Shown here piece by piece: positions 44,273 through 53,289 of a stretch of DNA of 64,000 nt. How positions within the stretch are numbered: position 1 is the stretch's first letter; every line of letters begins with the position of its first letter. The notes under the pieces are model-generated. The model saw only the letters and a program-made list of their open reading frames with translations. It did not search any database and was not told the origin of the DNA. The stretch is from JAGOEX01 sp964630905 (GTDB lineage Bacteria; UBP6; UBA1177): the NCBI GenBank assembly GCA_964630905.1, contig CAZVWR010000008.1, positions 26,039 to 90,038 of the forward strand. Reading direction: 5' to 3'. Made by a program: the position numbers and the translations under genes.

Positions 44273-46249
44273 TCATTCCACCGGAAGGGTGATCTGAAAT
44301 ACAGTCTCTTTTTCTGATGTTTCCTTGAGTATTATTGATCCGCCTGAAAGTTTTATTATTTTCTCGCTTGTTGCAAGTCCGAGTCCGTTTCCTTCTTTTC
44401 TTGTCGTGAAAAAAGGTTCAAATATCGAATTTCTGATCTCTTTCGGGATTCCCGGTCCTGTATCGCTTATTTCGATGATAAGCCGGCTTCTTCTTTTAAA
44501 ACATTTTACAGAGACATCACCTTTACTGTCAACTGATTCGATCGCCTGAAGACTGTTGCTGATCATATTTATCATAACGCTCTTGAGCATATCCCAGTCA
44601 AAATGGAACTTTTCACCGTGAGTGCTGTCAGAAAACCTTATTTTGTCAGGTGTTGACGGGAAAAGGCGGCCGACATCAGCAAAAAATGAACTAAAATCAC
44701 CTTCGTATGGGGAAAGCTTTATTGTTCTTCCGTAGTTAAGCATTTTTTCGACTGTTTCGTTGAGCCTCTTTATCTCCCGCAGTGAAATATCGAGATATTC
44801 AGGGTCAGGGTCTTTTTTCTTAAAAACTGAATCTTTAATTACTTCCATGTTGAACATTATCGAAGAAAGAGGGCTTCTGAGCTCGTGAGCAATAATTGAC
44901 ACCATTTTTCCTGTTTCCTGAAAATGCTTGAGCATCTCTATCTTTTTTTCAGCTTCAATTATACTTGTGAAAAGTGAAAGTTTTTCAAATCTGTTCATAG
45001 TCATTTCAAGAATGTTGTGTATGCATACAGTCGCACTGTGAGAGAATTTCCTGCTTTCGATCACAACAAAGCCGTTGAGCTCATTACGGTAGACTACCGG
45101 AATCAGAATGTTTCCTTTATATTTTGAAGATATAAGTGTTATTTCGTATGGAACATCCACTGAATTCTTTACAAAATAAGGTTCGTGAAGGAACTTTCTG
45201 TCGTTTGTAACTATCTTGAAAGATGACGGTTCCTCATAAAATGAAATATCTCTGCCGGCTGAGAATTCATCATTGAAAAAAACATATCTGACCGACTTGA
45301 ATTCCTTAAACCAGGAACCGATATTCTGATCAAAAAGATTAAAAAGCTCTGACGGGTCTGTAACTTTTTCGGCCATTGACCGGTAACTGTTTACATATGT
45401 CTGATACAAATGTCTGTTTCTGTTGATGAAACCTTCAATTGATGTGCTGAACATTGATATCAGTATCCCCATGATACTGATCGAAACAAAAAGAAGAAGA
45501 AGGGCGCCGAATGTGAAGTTAATGCTGTCAACATAGTTAAGCATGCCTGCACGCAGAGAAAAAAGGTTTTTGATAATAAATGTTCCCGGAATGCTTAAAA
45601 ATACAATAAACGGAAAATTTATACTGCTGATCCCTGAGCCGGCATTTATGTTAAGATATGAAGATATCCCGAAAAGAATAAGTGTCACAGGAACAGTCAG
45701 TGTCAAAAGTATAAGAAAAAGTACAGGGTTAAAATTTATTGATGAAATGCCTGCAAAAACAGGAAAAAGAAGAGCCAGAAACGAAATGAATGAAACATGG
45801 ATCAGAACCGCTTTCACTCTCACTTTTTCAAGATGTTTGACCTTCCTTACAATTATCGGAATGTTTATGGATGAAAAAAGAGCCGGCATGAGAAAGTAGG
45901 CAAGATGATAATTCTCTTTTGACCAAAGAAATGCAACCGATGAAAGGATATTGGCTATAATAACAAACAGGAACCATATCATGTTCGGCCATATCGATTT
46001 AGGGAATGAATATACATACAGGGTCGTAAAATTCATAAATATCAGAACAGAAATGAAAAAAGAATTACCGGAAAAAGGAAAAAATGTCACAATTGAAGCA
46101 GTGAGCATGAATACTGTCGAGAAGAGAAGTCCGAAAGTCCAGAGATTGTCAACAATGCCGACACCTTTAATGAGTATCTGCCACCCCAGAGCGGAAATAA
46201 CTACAGCAAAAAACAGGAATACCGGTAGAAAAAAACCTGCTTCAGACAT
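44273..46249 (-). CDS. membrane sensor histidine kinase
   Basis: About eight membrane helices (residues 1-275) precede a GAF-like domain (about 310-440), a HisKA dimerisation domain with the phosphoacceptor His455 (AHELRSPLSS) and a HATPase domain (N-box MINMISNSLQAI, DTGPGIP, GNGLGLA). The layout recalls PrsK, the kinase of exosortase/PEP-CTERM loci, but no other part of such a system is visible here. It overlaps its sigma54 response regulator by 8 bases, so they form a two-component pair. The ligand is unknown. Its stop lies one base from the convergent TraB-like gene. Confidence 0.9.
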   Translation of the reverse strand: MSEAGFFLPVFLFFAVVISALGWQILIKGVGIVDNLWTFGLLFSTVFMLTASIVTFFPFSGNSFFISVLIFMNFTTLYVYSFPKSIWPNMIWFLFVIIANILSSVAFLWSKENYHLAYFLMPALFSSINIPIIVRKVKHLEKVRVKAVLIHVSFISFLALLFPVFAGISSINFNPVLFLILLTLTVPVTLILFGISSYLNINAGSGISSINFPFIVFLSIPGTFIIKNLFSLRAGMLNYVDSINFTFGALLLLFVSISIMGILISMFSTSIEGFINRNRHLYQTYVNSYRSMAEKVTDPSELFNLFDQNIGSWFKEFKSVRYVFFNDEFSAGRDISFYEEPSSFKIVTNDRKFLHEPYFVKNSVDVPYEITLISSKYKGNILIPVVYRNELNGFVVIESRKFSHSATVCIHNILEMTMNRFEKLSLFTSIIEAEKKIEMLKHFQETGKMVSIIAHELRSPLSSIMFNMEVIKDSVFKKKDPDPEYLDISLREIKRLNETVEKMLNYGRTIKLSPYEGDFSSFFADVGRLFPSTPDKIRFSDSTHGEKFHFDWDMLKSVMINMISNSLQAIESVDSKGDVSVKCFKRRSRLIIEISDTGPGIPKEIRNSIFEPFFTTRKEGNGLGLATSEKIIKLSGGSIILKETSEKETVFQITLPVE

Positions 46250-47624
46250 CTTTTGTGAGCCCGAACTCTTCTATCCGTTTATCAAGCGTCGGTCTTGTTA
46301 TCCCTAGTATTTCAGCGGTTTTCCCCTTGTGCCAGTTAGTCTGTTTCAACACAAACTCAATATGCTTCCTTTCAATATCCTTGAGCGGAAGAAGCGTTTC
46401 ATTGTTACCGGTCACTTCATTTCTTCCCTCTTCAGCATTGTTGTCACTCAAAGCAACTAAAAATCCGAAACTGTCCCTGGTAAGTATTCTGTCCTTTGCG
46501 TTTATCGCCGCTTTTGTTATTACATTTTCGAGCTCTCTTATATTTCCCGGCCATGAATAAGTCATTAGAAAATCAATTGCTTCACGGGTTATGCTTTCTA
46601 CGGTTGTGTTCATAAGAAAATTTGCCTTTTTCATAAAATGGATGACGAGCATTTCGAGGTCGTTCATGTGTTCCCTGAGCGGGGGAACCACAATATTTAT
46701 TACATTAAGTCTGTAGTAAAGGTCTTCTCTGAACCTTCCATTTTCAACAAGTTCTTTAAGATTTTTATTGGTGAGGGCCACTATTCTGCCGTTGAACATC
46801 TTTTTTTCAGTTCCTCCGACCGGATAGAACTCTTTTTCCTGGAGAAGGCGGAGAAGTTTTGCCTGAAATTCAAAAGGTGTTTCTGAAATTTCATCAAGCA
46901 CAAGTGTTCCCCGTTTAACTGCTTCAAGCTTCCCTTCCCTGTTTGATACAGCTCCTGTGAAAGCACCTTTTACATATCCCATAAGCTCGCTTTCTATCAG
47001 GTTTTCCGGAACAGCGGCACAGTTAATTGCAATAAAAGGTGCCTCTTTTGATGTATTATCGTGAATGGCTTTTGCCACCATATCCTTGCCTGTCCCGCTT
47101 TCGCCTGTTATCAGAACAGTCGCCTTGTTGCTTTCGAGCGAGCCGATTATCTTGTAGACATCTATCATTTTTGAGTCACGGCCTATTACTGTGTCCCTGA
47201 ATCCGTCATGGTCCTGCTCAATTATGTGCGCAACATGTTCGCTCAGAGCGATCTTTTCGATTCCTCTTTTAACAGTAAGCCTAAGTTTTTCAAGAGAGAC
47301 CGGTTTTGTTAGAAAATCATATGCCCCGAGACGGGTAGATCTTATTGCCGCCTCAAGATCACCGTATGCAGTAAGCATTATTATCAGCGGCATTTTTATT
47401 TCTTTTGTTCTGTTAAGGTCTTCAAGGAGTTCAAGACCATTCTTTACCGGCATGTTTATGTCAAGCAGAACAAGGTCAGGCTCTTCTTTTTCAATTTTCT
47501 GCAGACCCTCTCTGCCGTTATTCGCAGTGATGGCTATATATCCTTCCGATTCAAGATATTTCTGATAACTCCTTGAAATGGAAAGGTCGTCGTCCACTAT
47601 GAGTATCTTCCACTGTTTTTTCAT
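46242..47624 (-). CDS. NtrC-family sigma54-dependent response regulator
   Basis: The receiver domain (1-125) has the acidic pocket (VDDD), phosphoacceptor Asp55 and Lys106. The AAA domain (about 147-385) has Walker A GESGTGKD (174-181), the sigma54-contacting GAFTGA loop (220-225) and VLDEISE. A Fis-type helix-turn-helix closes the protein (WHKGKTAEILGITRPTLDKR). All catalytic features look intact. It activates RpoN-dependent promoters when phosphorylated by the adjacent kinase. The sigma54-type site before gspC in this window is a possible target, but that link is speculative. Confidence 0.95.
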   Translation of the reverse strand: MKKQWKILIVDDDLSISRSYQKYLESEGYIAITANNGREGLQKIEKEEPDLVLLDINMPVKNGLELLEDLNRTKEIKMPLIIMLTAYGDLEAAIRSTRLGAYDFLTKPVSLEKLRLTVKRGIEKIALSEHVAHIIEQDHDGFRDTVIGRDSKMIDVYKIIGSLESNKATVLITGESGTGKDMVAKAIHDNTSKEAPFIAINCAAVPENLIESELMGYVKGAFTGAVSNREGKLEAVKRGTLVLDEISETPFEFQAKLLRLLQEKEFYPVGGTEKKMFNGRIVALTNKNLKELVENGRFREDLYYRLNVINIVVPPLREHMNDLEMLVIHFMKKANFLMNTTVESITREAIDFLMTYSWPGNIRELENVITKAAINAKDRILTRDSFGFLVALSDNNAEEGRNEVTGNNETLLPLKDIERKHIEFVLKQTNWHKGKTAEILGITRPTLDKRIEEFGLTKDV

Positions 47625-47666
47625 ATTTCTCTCCGACCGTCATCCGGTAATTAACAATCCGCAACG

Positions 47667-47695
47667 ATTTTATATGTTAAGGGAAAATAAGTCAA
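47667..47695 (-). promoter_or_regulatory. sigma70-type promoter of the two-component operon
   Basis: On the minus strand TTGACT and TAAAAT (both five of six) are separated by 17 bases. Transcription would start about 35 bases before the response regulator ATG. Confidence 0.55.
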
Positions 47696-47712
47696 AAGAG
47701 ATTTGCAGAAAG

Positions 47713-48381
47713 TCACTTTTTTGATATTTTCAGGATCACATCATAAATAAACCAGGCTGTATCCGCTATGAATTCTGGGTTTTCAATGCAGGCCCTGTCT
47801 TCAGGTGAAGTGAGATATGCGATCTCAAGAAGCAGTCCCGGAACAGTCGTATCATCAAACATCATAAGATCATGTTTCTGTGTAAAAAGATTGAACGGCA
47901 GCTTCCATGTACTATGAAGACTTGTCTTGAAGAATGCTTCTTTGAATATGCTGCCGTAAATGAAAGCCCTGTTCGCCCGATCGTATCTCTGAGCAGTTTC
48001 GACACTTTTTTCATTTATTACATCGGGTGGATAATAGATCTCGAACCCTCTGTTCGTTGAAAGAAATTTCTGACTGTTGAAATGGAGCGATATGAAAAGA
48101 TCGGGTTTTGTTCTTTCTATCAGTTCAATTCTGTTTTTTACCGGCAGTTCAGTGTCATTTGTACGGGTAAATACAGCGTGGATGTTTTCACTTCCATGTT
48201 TATCAAAAAATGCCTTTAATTTTAAAGCAAGCTCCAAAGTCAGCTCTTTCTCTTCAATTTCTCCGGATATTGCCCCTTTGTTACTGCCGCCATGTCCGGC
48301 ATCTATAACAACGGTAAATTTTTTTTGTGCCTGAATTGAAGAAGTGACGGCGATAACAAGGAAAAAAAGAAGAGATCTCAT
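47713..48381 (-). CDS. N-acetylmuramoyl-L-alanine amidase (Amidase_3)
   Basis: The signal peptide (1-18) leads directly into an Amidase_3 domain with the zinc ligands in VIDAGHGG (about 24-31), the Glu in KELTLELALKL, the His in FISLHFN and the catalytic Glu in LLLEIAYLTSPED. No AMIN or SPOR domain is present, so this is a minimal periplasmic amidase of 222 residues. It cleaves the stem peptide from MurNAc in peptidoglycan. It overlaps parB by 4 bases as the last gene of the purD operon. Confidence 0.93.
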   Translation of the reverse strand: MRSLLFFLVIAVTSSIQAQKKFTVVIDAGHGGSNKGAISGEIEEKELTLELALKLKAFFDKHGSENIHAVFTRTNDTELPVKNRIELIERTKPDLFISLHFNSQKFLSTNRGFEIYYPPDVINEKSVETAQRYDRANRAFIYGSIFKEAFFKTSLHSTWKLPFNLFTQKHDLMMFDDTTVPGLLLEIAYLTSPEDRACIENPEFIADTAWFIYDVILKISKK

Positions 48382-49202
48382 TTGTTGAGCTTTCTTACGA
48401 CTGCACTGAATTTTTCAAAATCAGATATGGTTCCGAAATCAAAAGTTACCGATATTCCGGTCTTCTTTTCTTTTAACGATACTTTTGCTTTTGTATGAAC
48501 AGCGAGTTCTTTCTGCTGAAGTTCCCAGTAACCTCCCGAAGCATTTTTTTCAGCAGTTTTATTCTGTTTTGATGAAGCTATCTTTTCAACCTGTCTGGCA
48601 GTAAGCTTTTTGTTCAGGATCTTGTCAAGTACCGCTTCCTGTTCCGATTTTTCAAGCACTGCAAGAGGTCTCGCCTGTCCGACAGAAATTGTGCCGTTGC
48701 GGACAAGGTCCTGTATTTTTCCTGTAAGATTTAAAAGACGCATGCAGTTGCTTATTTCGCTTCTGCTTTTTCCAACTTTTTCGCTGAGTTCCTGCTGTGT
48801 ATAGCTGAACCTTTTTATAAGTTCGGTGTATGCTTCGGCCACTTCTATCGGATTGAGGTCTTCTCTCTGGAGGTTTTCAATAAGCGAGATCTGATAATCC
48901 TCTTCGCCTTTGAAAAGTATTGCCTTTATTTCTGTCAGCCCTGCCATTTTTGCAGCCCTGTACCGTCTTTCACCTGCGACTATCCGGTATTTAGAACCCT
49001 CTTTTTTTACAACGATGGGCTGGATGATGCCGTATTGCTTTATCGAAGCGGCAAGTTCTGTCAGCCGCTGTTCGTCAAACCTTTTCCTGGGCTGGTCCTT
49101 GTTGGTGATTATTGAATCTATTGAGAGAACCATGTAATCATTCTCAGGTGAGGATTTTATGAGTGCATTAAGTCCTTTTCCCAGTTTTCTTTTTTCGATC
49201 AT
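48378..49202 (-). CDS. parB: chromosome partition protein ParB
   Basis: It starts with the typical KRKLGKGLNALI, followed by the ParB/Srx CTPase domain (ERRYRAAKMAGLTEIKAIL; LQREDLNPIEVAEAYTELIKRF), the parS-binding helix-turn-helix (TQQELSEKVGKSRSEISNCMRLLNL; GHARPL-equivalent VGQARPLAVL) and a C-terminal dimerisation domain (VTFDFGTISDFEKFSAVVRKL). ParB spreads from parS sites and works with ParA in origin segregation. No consensus parS (TGTTTCACGTGAAACA) was seen in the window. Confidence 0.97.
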   Translation of the reverse strand: MIEKRKLGKGLNALIKSSPENDYMVLSIDSIITNKDQPRKRFDEQRLTELAASIKQYGIIQPIVVKKEGSKYRIVAGERRYRAAKMAGLTEIKAILFKGEEDYQISLIENLQREDLNPIEVAEAYTELIKRFSYTQQELSEKVGKSRSEISNCMRLLNLTGKIQDLVRNGTISVGQARPLAVLEKSEQEAVLDKILNKKLTARQVEKIASSKQNKTAEKNASGGYWELQQKELAVHTKAKVSLKEKKTGISVTFDFGTISDFEKFSAVVRKLNK

Positions 49203-49963
49203 TTCTTTCCCCCTTTAAATCTGGACAGGAATTCTTCGGCAAGTTCCAGGTATTTTTTAGCTCCGATCGAAGAGATGTCGTACAGAACAATCGGCATTCC
49301 GAAGCTCGGAGATTCGCTAAGCTTAACATTTCTGGGAATAACTGTCTGAAAAACAGTGTCACCGAAATGTTCCCTTACATCGTTCTCAACTTCATAGGTC
49401 AGTTTCACTCTTTTATCATACATTGTAAGAACTATTCCGTAAATTTCGAGATCACTGTTCAGATTTTTTATGGTTTTGATAGTCTCAATTATTCTGCTAA
49501 GCCCTTCGAGAGCAAAATACTCACACTGTATAGGGATAATAACACCATCTGAAGCTACCATGTTATTTACAGTGAGAATGTTCAAGCTCGGAGGAGAATC
49601 AATTATAATAAAATCGAATTTATTCCTTAACTTGTCTATAGTCTGCCGTAAAACGAACTCTCTTTCGTCCATTTGAAGCAGCTCAACTTCTGCACCTGTA
49701 AGTTCTGAATTACAGGGAATTATTTTAAGAAACGGAAGTCCGGTCGGATATATTGCGTTTATTGCAGGATCGGCCATCATGTCATATATTGTGTTGAAAT
49801 TTTCCCCTTTGACCGAGCTCATTGATGTTGCATTTCCCTGAGGGTCCATGTCTATAAGGAGAACCTTTTTTTCCATGACGCCCAGACATGCGGCAAAGTT
49901 CACAGCGGTTGTGGTCTTGCCCACCCCACCTTTCTGGTTCACTATTGATATTACTTTTCCCAT
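49199..49963 (-). CDS. parA: chromosome partition ATPase ParA/Soj
   Basis: The deviant Walker A motif NQKGGVGKTTTAVN lies at residues 8-21, with LLIDMDPQGNAT (Walker A') and IIIDSPPSLN (Walker B) following. At 254 residues and without an N-terminal helix-turn-helix it is the chromosomal Soj type. It overlaps parB by 4 bases and lies 12 bases after the SurA-like gene. Confidence 0.97.
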   Translation of the reverse strand: MGKVISIVNQKGGVGKTTTAVNFAACLGVMEKKVLLIDMDPQGNATSMSSVKGENFNTIYDMMADPAINAIYPTGLPFLKIIPCNSELTGAEVELLQMDEREFVLRQTIDKLRNKFDFIIIDSPPSLNILTVNNMVASDGVIIPIQCEYFALEGLSRIIETIKTIKNLNSDLEIYGIVLTMYDKRVKLTYEVENDVREHFGDTVFQTVIPRNVKLSESPSFGMPIVLYDISSIGAKKYLELAEEFLSRFKGGKK

Positions 49964-49975
49964 ATATCCTCCTTT

Positions 49976-50503
49976 TTACGGTATCGAATATAGCACAAGT
50001 TTCTGTTTTTTTAAAAGATTTTTCTGCCACTCAGTCACAGATTTCTGCTTTTCCTCTTTTGACGGGGTCTTTCCTTTGAATTTTTTATCAAGAAAGGTCT
50101 CTGTCATTTTGTCAGCGATAAGCCGCATTTTTATCATTGTGTTGAATTCAAGATCGGACACTCCGTATTTTTTCCTGAAATCTTTCATATATACATTTGA
50201 AAGATATGTTTTAACTTTTTCATGGATCTTTGATTCATCAATAGTGACACCTTCGCTCCGTGCTTCCTCAAATACGATTATCCGGAACATTATCAGATCA
50301 AGTATTTTCTCCTTGAGCTCTGCTGATAACGGGGTCTGCGGATCGACATTGTTTTCTATGTTGAGAAGTTCGCCTTCCTGAAGTATTTCAGAATATGTTA
50401 TCGCCCTGTCATTCATATTGGCTACGATGCTTTCGACAATTATTTTTGACGGATGGCAGATAAATGTAAAAAACATAATGATAACAGGGATAAAGAGTTT
50501 CAT
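49976..50503 (-). CDS. SurA N-terminal-like periplasmic chaperone, no PPIase domain
   Basis: A signal peptide (1-24) is followed by a helical SurA_N-like domain: VESIVANMNDRAITYSEI, LKEKILDLIMFRIIVFEEARSEGVTI and a C-terminal RKKYGVSDLEFNTMIKMRLIADKM. The parvulin domain normally found after this region is absent. The protein ends at 175 residues with a basic helix. It probably chaperones outer membrane proteins in the periplasm, but its substrates are unknown. It lies between engB and parA with very small gaps. Confidence 0.7.
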   Translation of the reverse strand: MKLFIPVIIMFFTFICHPSKIIVESIVANMNDRAITYSEILQEGELLNIENNVDPQTPLSAELKEKILDLIMFRIIVFEEARSEGVTIDESKIHEKVKTYLSNVYMKDFRKKYGVSDLEFNTMIKMRLIADKMTETFLDKKFKGKTPSKEEKQKSVTEWQKNLLKKQKLVLYSIP

Positions 50504-50504
50504 G

Positions 50505-51071
50505 TCACTCCTTTTTGCCGATTATTTTTTCAATATGGTCAAGAAGCTGTTCCCTTCCGTCACCTTTTACAGCAGAGCAGAAAAAAGAATCGCGGTTCTT
50601 CTGTTTCAATACATTAATCTCAGTTTTATTGATTTTATCGGTTTTTGTAAAAACAGGGGTGTAGTTCAGCCGGTGATGTTCAAGAAAAGTCATCATCTGT
50701 TCATCATTTGCCATAATACCGTGGCGGGAATCAATGAGAAGGAATATTTCAAGGAGTTCAGTCCTTTGTAAAAGATACTCCTCAATCATAAATCTCCATG
50801 AATCGAGTTCACTTTTTGATCTTGATGCAAATCCGTAGCCCGGAAGATCGACAAAATATAACAGATCATTTATGAGAAAATAGTTTAAGAGAGCGGTTTT
50901 ACCCGGTTTTTTTGATGTTTTAACGAGATTCTTTCTTCCCATCAGCATGTTCATCAGACTCGATTTGCCGACATTTGACCTTCCGATGAAAGCAAATTCA
51001 GGCAGACCTGTTGAAGGGAGATTCTGAACTGACGAAGCACTTTTGATAAAACTGACTGTTTTTATTATCAT
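50505..51071 (-). CDS. engB: ribosome biogenesis GTPase EngB (YihA/YsxC)
   Basis: The G-domain motifs are G1 GRSNVGKS (about 30-37), G2 PGKTALLN, G3 DLPGYGFA and G4 TKTDK. The total length of 188 residues matches the single-domain EngB family. It acts in maturation of the large ribosomal subunit. It shares one base with the purD stop and is followed by the SurA-like gene after one base. Confidence 0.97.
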   Translation of the reverse strand: MIIKTVSFIKSASSVQNLPSTGLPEFAFIGRSNVGKSSLMNMLMGRKNLVKTSKKPGKTALLNYFLINDLLYFVDLPGYGFASRSKSELDSWRFMIEEYLLQRTELLEIFLLIDSRHGIMANDEQMMTFLEHHRLNYTPVFTKTDKINKTEINVLKQKNRDSFFCSAVKGDGREQLLDHIEKIIGKKE

Positions 51072-52342
51072 TATTTATTCCTGTTGATCTCTCTGTATCC
51101 GACATCACGCCTGAAAAAAGAGTTGTTAAAGCTTATCTTTTCAACATTGCTGTAAACATTTTTCATTGCTTCATTTATTGTTTTTCCTGAAGATGTCACC
51201 ATCAGAACTCTTCCGCCGTCTGTGACAATGCTGCCATTTTTCATTGCTGTTCCTGCATGAAAAACCGCACAAGTTTCATCAACTGTTTCAAGACCTTTAA
51301 TTATTTCACCTTTTTTGTATGACTCAGGATATCCGCCTGAAGCCATGACAACTGCAGCACCGTATCCTTCAAACCATTCAAGTTCAGGAAGTTTTTCAAG
51401 ATCTCCCTCAGCACATGCAAGAAAATAGGGGACAATGTCACTTTTAAGCATGAACATCAGAGGTTCCGTTTCGGGATCACCGAATCTTGCATTATATTCA
51501 AGGACAAACGGCTCTCCATCCACAATCATAAGTCCGATATAAAGTACTCCGCGGTATGTGATATTTCTTTTTTTAAGTTCGGAAAGAAGGGGTGCTGTAA
51601 CCAGCCGGTTAACTTTTTCATAAAGCAGATCATCAGCAAATGAAACTGGTGTATAAGCTCCCATTCCACCAGTGTTCGGGCCTTTGTCACCGTCAAGAAG
51701 CGCTTTGTGGTCCTGAGAGAAAAGGAGTTTTCTTACATTTGTCCCGTCTGTCAGCAGAAGAAGAGAAAGTTCTTCACCTTTTAAAAATTCCTCAATGACA
51801 ACTTTTGTTCCGGCATCTTTGAATTTTCCCGAAAGCATTTCAGAAAGTTCGTTCCGTGCCTGTTCATAACTGTCACAGATGACCACGCCTTTGCCGGCCG
51901 CAAGACCGTCTGCCTTTAAAACAACAGGGTATCCGGATGATTTTAATATGCGGTCACCTTTTTCAAAGTCACTTACAGTTGAATATGCCGCTGTCGGTAT
52001 TTTTGCGGAATCCATGATCTCTTTTGCGAATGCCTTGCTTGATTCAAGTGCCGCCGCCGCTTTGTTAGCTCCGAATATTTTAAGTCCGTTGAACTGAAAA
52101 ACATCCACGATCCCTTTTGCAAGATAATCTTCCGGTCCGACAACGGTCAGATCGATCTTCTCTTTTAAAGCAAAAGAAGCGAGATCAATGATGTCGTCAC
52201 TTTTAATATCATGGATTTCAGCTACTTGCGCAATTCCTGCGTTTCCGGGGAATGCATAGACTTTTTCCACAAGAGGGCTTTTTGATATCTTCCATGCAAG
52301 AGCATGTTCTCTTGCCCCTTTACCTACTACGAGAACCTTCAT
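51071..52342 (-). CDS. purD: phosphoribosylamine-glycine ligase (GARS)
   Basis: It starts with the MKVLVVGKGAREHALAWK N-domain, then VVLKADGLAAGKGVVIC (ATP-grasp), the GEELSLLLLTDG strand, HKALLDGDKGPNTGGMGAYTPV and EYNARFGDPETEPLM, all diagnostic for PurD. Length is 423 residues from the ATG, which has AGGAG six bases upstream; a TTG two codons earlier is less likely. It makes glycinamide ribonucleotide in purine synthesis. It heads a six-gene minus-strand operon. Confidence 0.97.
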   Translation of the reverse strand: MKVLVVGKGAREHALAWKISKSPLVEKVYAFPGNAGIAQVAEIHDIKSDDIIDLASFALKEKIDLTVVGPEDYLAKGIVDVFQFNGLKIFGANKAAAALESSKAFAKEIMDSAKIPTAAYSTVSDFEKGDRILKSSGYPVVLKADGLAAGKGVVICDSYEQARNELSEMLSGKFKDAGTKVVIEEFLKGEELSLLLLTDGTNVRKLLFSQDHKALLDGDKGPNTGGMGAYTPVSFADDLLYEKVNRLVTAPLLSELKKRNITYRGVLYIGLMIVDGEPFVLEYNARFGDPETEPLMFMLKSDIVPYFLACAEGDLEKLPELEWFEGYGAAVVMASGGYPESYKKGEIIKGLETVDETCAVFHAGTAMKNGSIVTDGGRVLMVTSSGKTINEAMKNVYSNVEKISFNNSFFRRDVGYREINRNK

Positions 52343-52380
52343 GTTCAACTCCTGAAATAAACATCCTGAAAGACAGCATT

Positions 52381-52408
52381 ATAATAATGATTAACAGCAG
52401 ATTATCAA
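52381..52408 (-). promoter_or_regulatory. promoter of the purD-parAB operon
   Basis: On the minus strand TTGATA and TATTAT (both five of six) are separated by 16 bases, about 40 bases before the purD ATG. No purine riboswitch or PurR-like palindrome was seen in the leader. Confidence 0.5.
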
Positions 52409-52423
52409 GAATGATGAGGGGAA

Positions 52424-53215
52424 TTATTTATCCTGGCCGGTCCGGGAAGCGGTTTCCGGTTTTTCCTGAGGTTCGTCTTTCTGTTCATCACTCTTTTCAG
52501 GAAGTTCATCTTCCGGTTTTTCCTCTATCTTCTGAATGTTCTGATCTTCAAATTTATCGGTAGTGCTTAATATTCTTGTGAAATCGGCATCGCCTGATCT
52601 TTTAAAAATATCGGGTTTGCTGTCACCGTCAGTGTCTTTTTCGATCCTTTCAATCGTACCGTTCGTATAGTGTTCCCAGTAATCTATCTTTCCGTCACCG
52701 GACTGATCGGCCTCAATGAGCATCAACGCTCCTTTTTCATCAAAGTGTTTCCAGATGTCAGTTTCTTCATCAAACTGGAAATCAACTTCTCTTCTTCTGA
52801 CTATCCCGTTAAGATAGTGGTCAGTCGCATCGATCTTTCCATCAAAGTCAAGGTCAAGCTCTTCTTTTATTACCGCACCGTTATCGTCAAAAAATCTCCA
52901 CACATCTATTTTTGTGTCACGGTTGAGATCCATCATTTTGACATGGATCTTCTGGTCATATTCACCCCTTTTCCCTTCGATTGGTATTTTTTTGAAAACA
53001 TTAATAATATCAGGCTTCTGGTCTTTGTTTATATCATATTTTTTGACAACATGTGTTTTTGTATCGAACTCAAGCTTTTTTCCCTTGGCGGTAAGTTCAT
53101 GTTTTCCGGCAGACGAAGTTTTCCCGTTTTCAACACTGCCGTTTTTCTTTTTTTCAGCCGTAGAACAGCTGAATATTATGACCGCAACTGTAATAATGAC
53201 TGAAATCCTGAACAT
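52424..53215 (-). CDS. lipoprotein with repeated Asp-rich Ca-binding-like loops
   Basis: A lipobox (IIFSC, Cys17) is followed by a Lys/Ser-rich spacer and five loops of the form D-x-(N/D)-x-D-x-K-x-D at residues 61, 96, 121, 170 and 194, each followed by an aromatic strand. A sixth degenerate copy is at about 145. The loops resemble dockerin or thrombospondin type 3 calcium sites. The C-terminus (about 215-263) is Glu/Lys/Pro-rich. GAGGTG lies before the ATG; two extra upstream codons are possible. Probably a surface or periplasmic lipoprotein; no specific role can be assigned. Confidence 0.75.
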   Translation of the reverse strand: MFRISVIITVAVIIFSCSTAEKKKNGSVENGKTSSAGKHELTAKGKKLEFDTKTHVVKKYDINKDQKPDIINVFKKIPIEGKRGEYDQKIHVKMMDLNRDTKIDVWRFFDDNGAVIKEELDLDFDGKIDATDHYLNGIVRRREVDFQFDEETDIWKHFDEKGALMLIEADQSGDGKIDYWEHYTNGTIERIEKDTDGDSKPDIFKRSGDADFTRILSTTDKFEDQNIQKIEEKPEDELPEKSDEQKDEPQEKPETASRTGQDK

Positions 53216-53289
53216 ACTCACCTCTAATCAAAATATTAACTTCAAAGATGTTACGATGATAGAAAAAAAAAGCAAATTTTTGAGATTGG

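Noticed and set aside
44262..44295. Bidirectional terminator (AGATCA/TGATCT stem) between convergent genes
   Set aside because: The arms are short, the loop lies in coding sequence and there are no flanking T-runs.
47713..52342. Consensus parS site near parAB
   Set aside because: No match to TGTTTCACGTGAAACA or an obvious one-mismatch variant was found by eye in this region.
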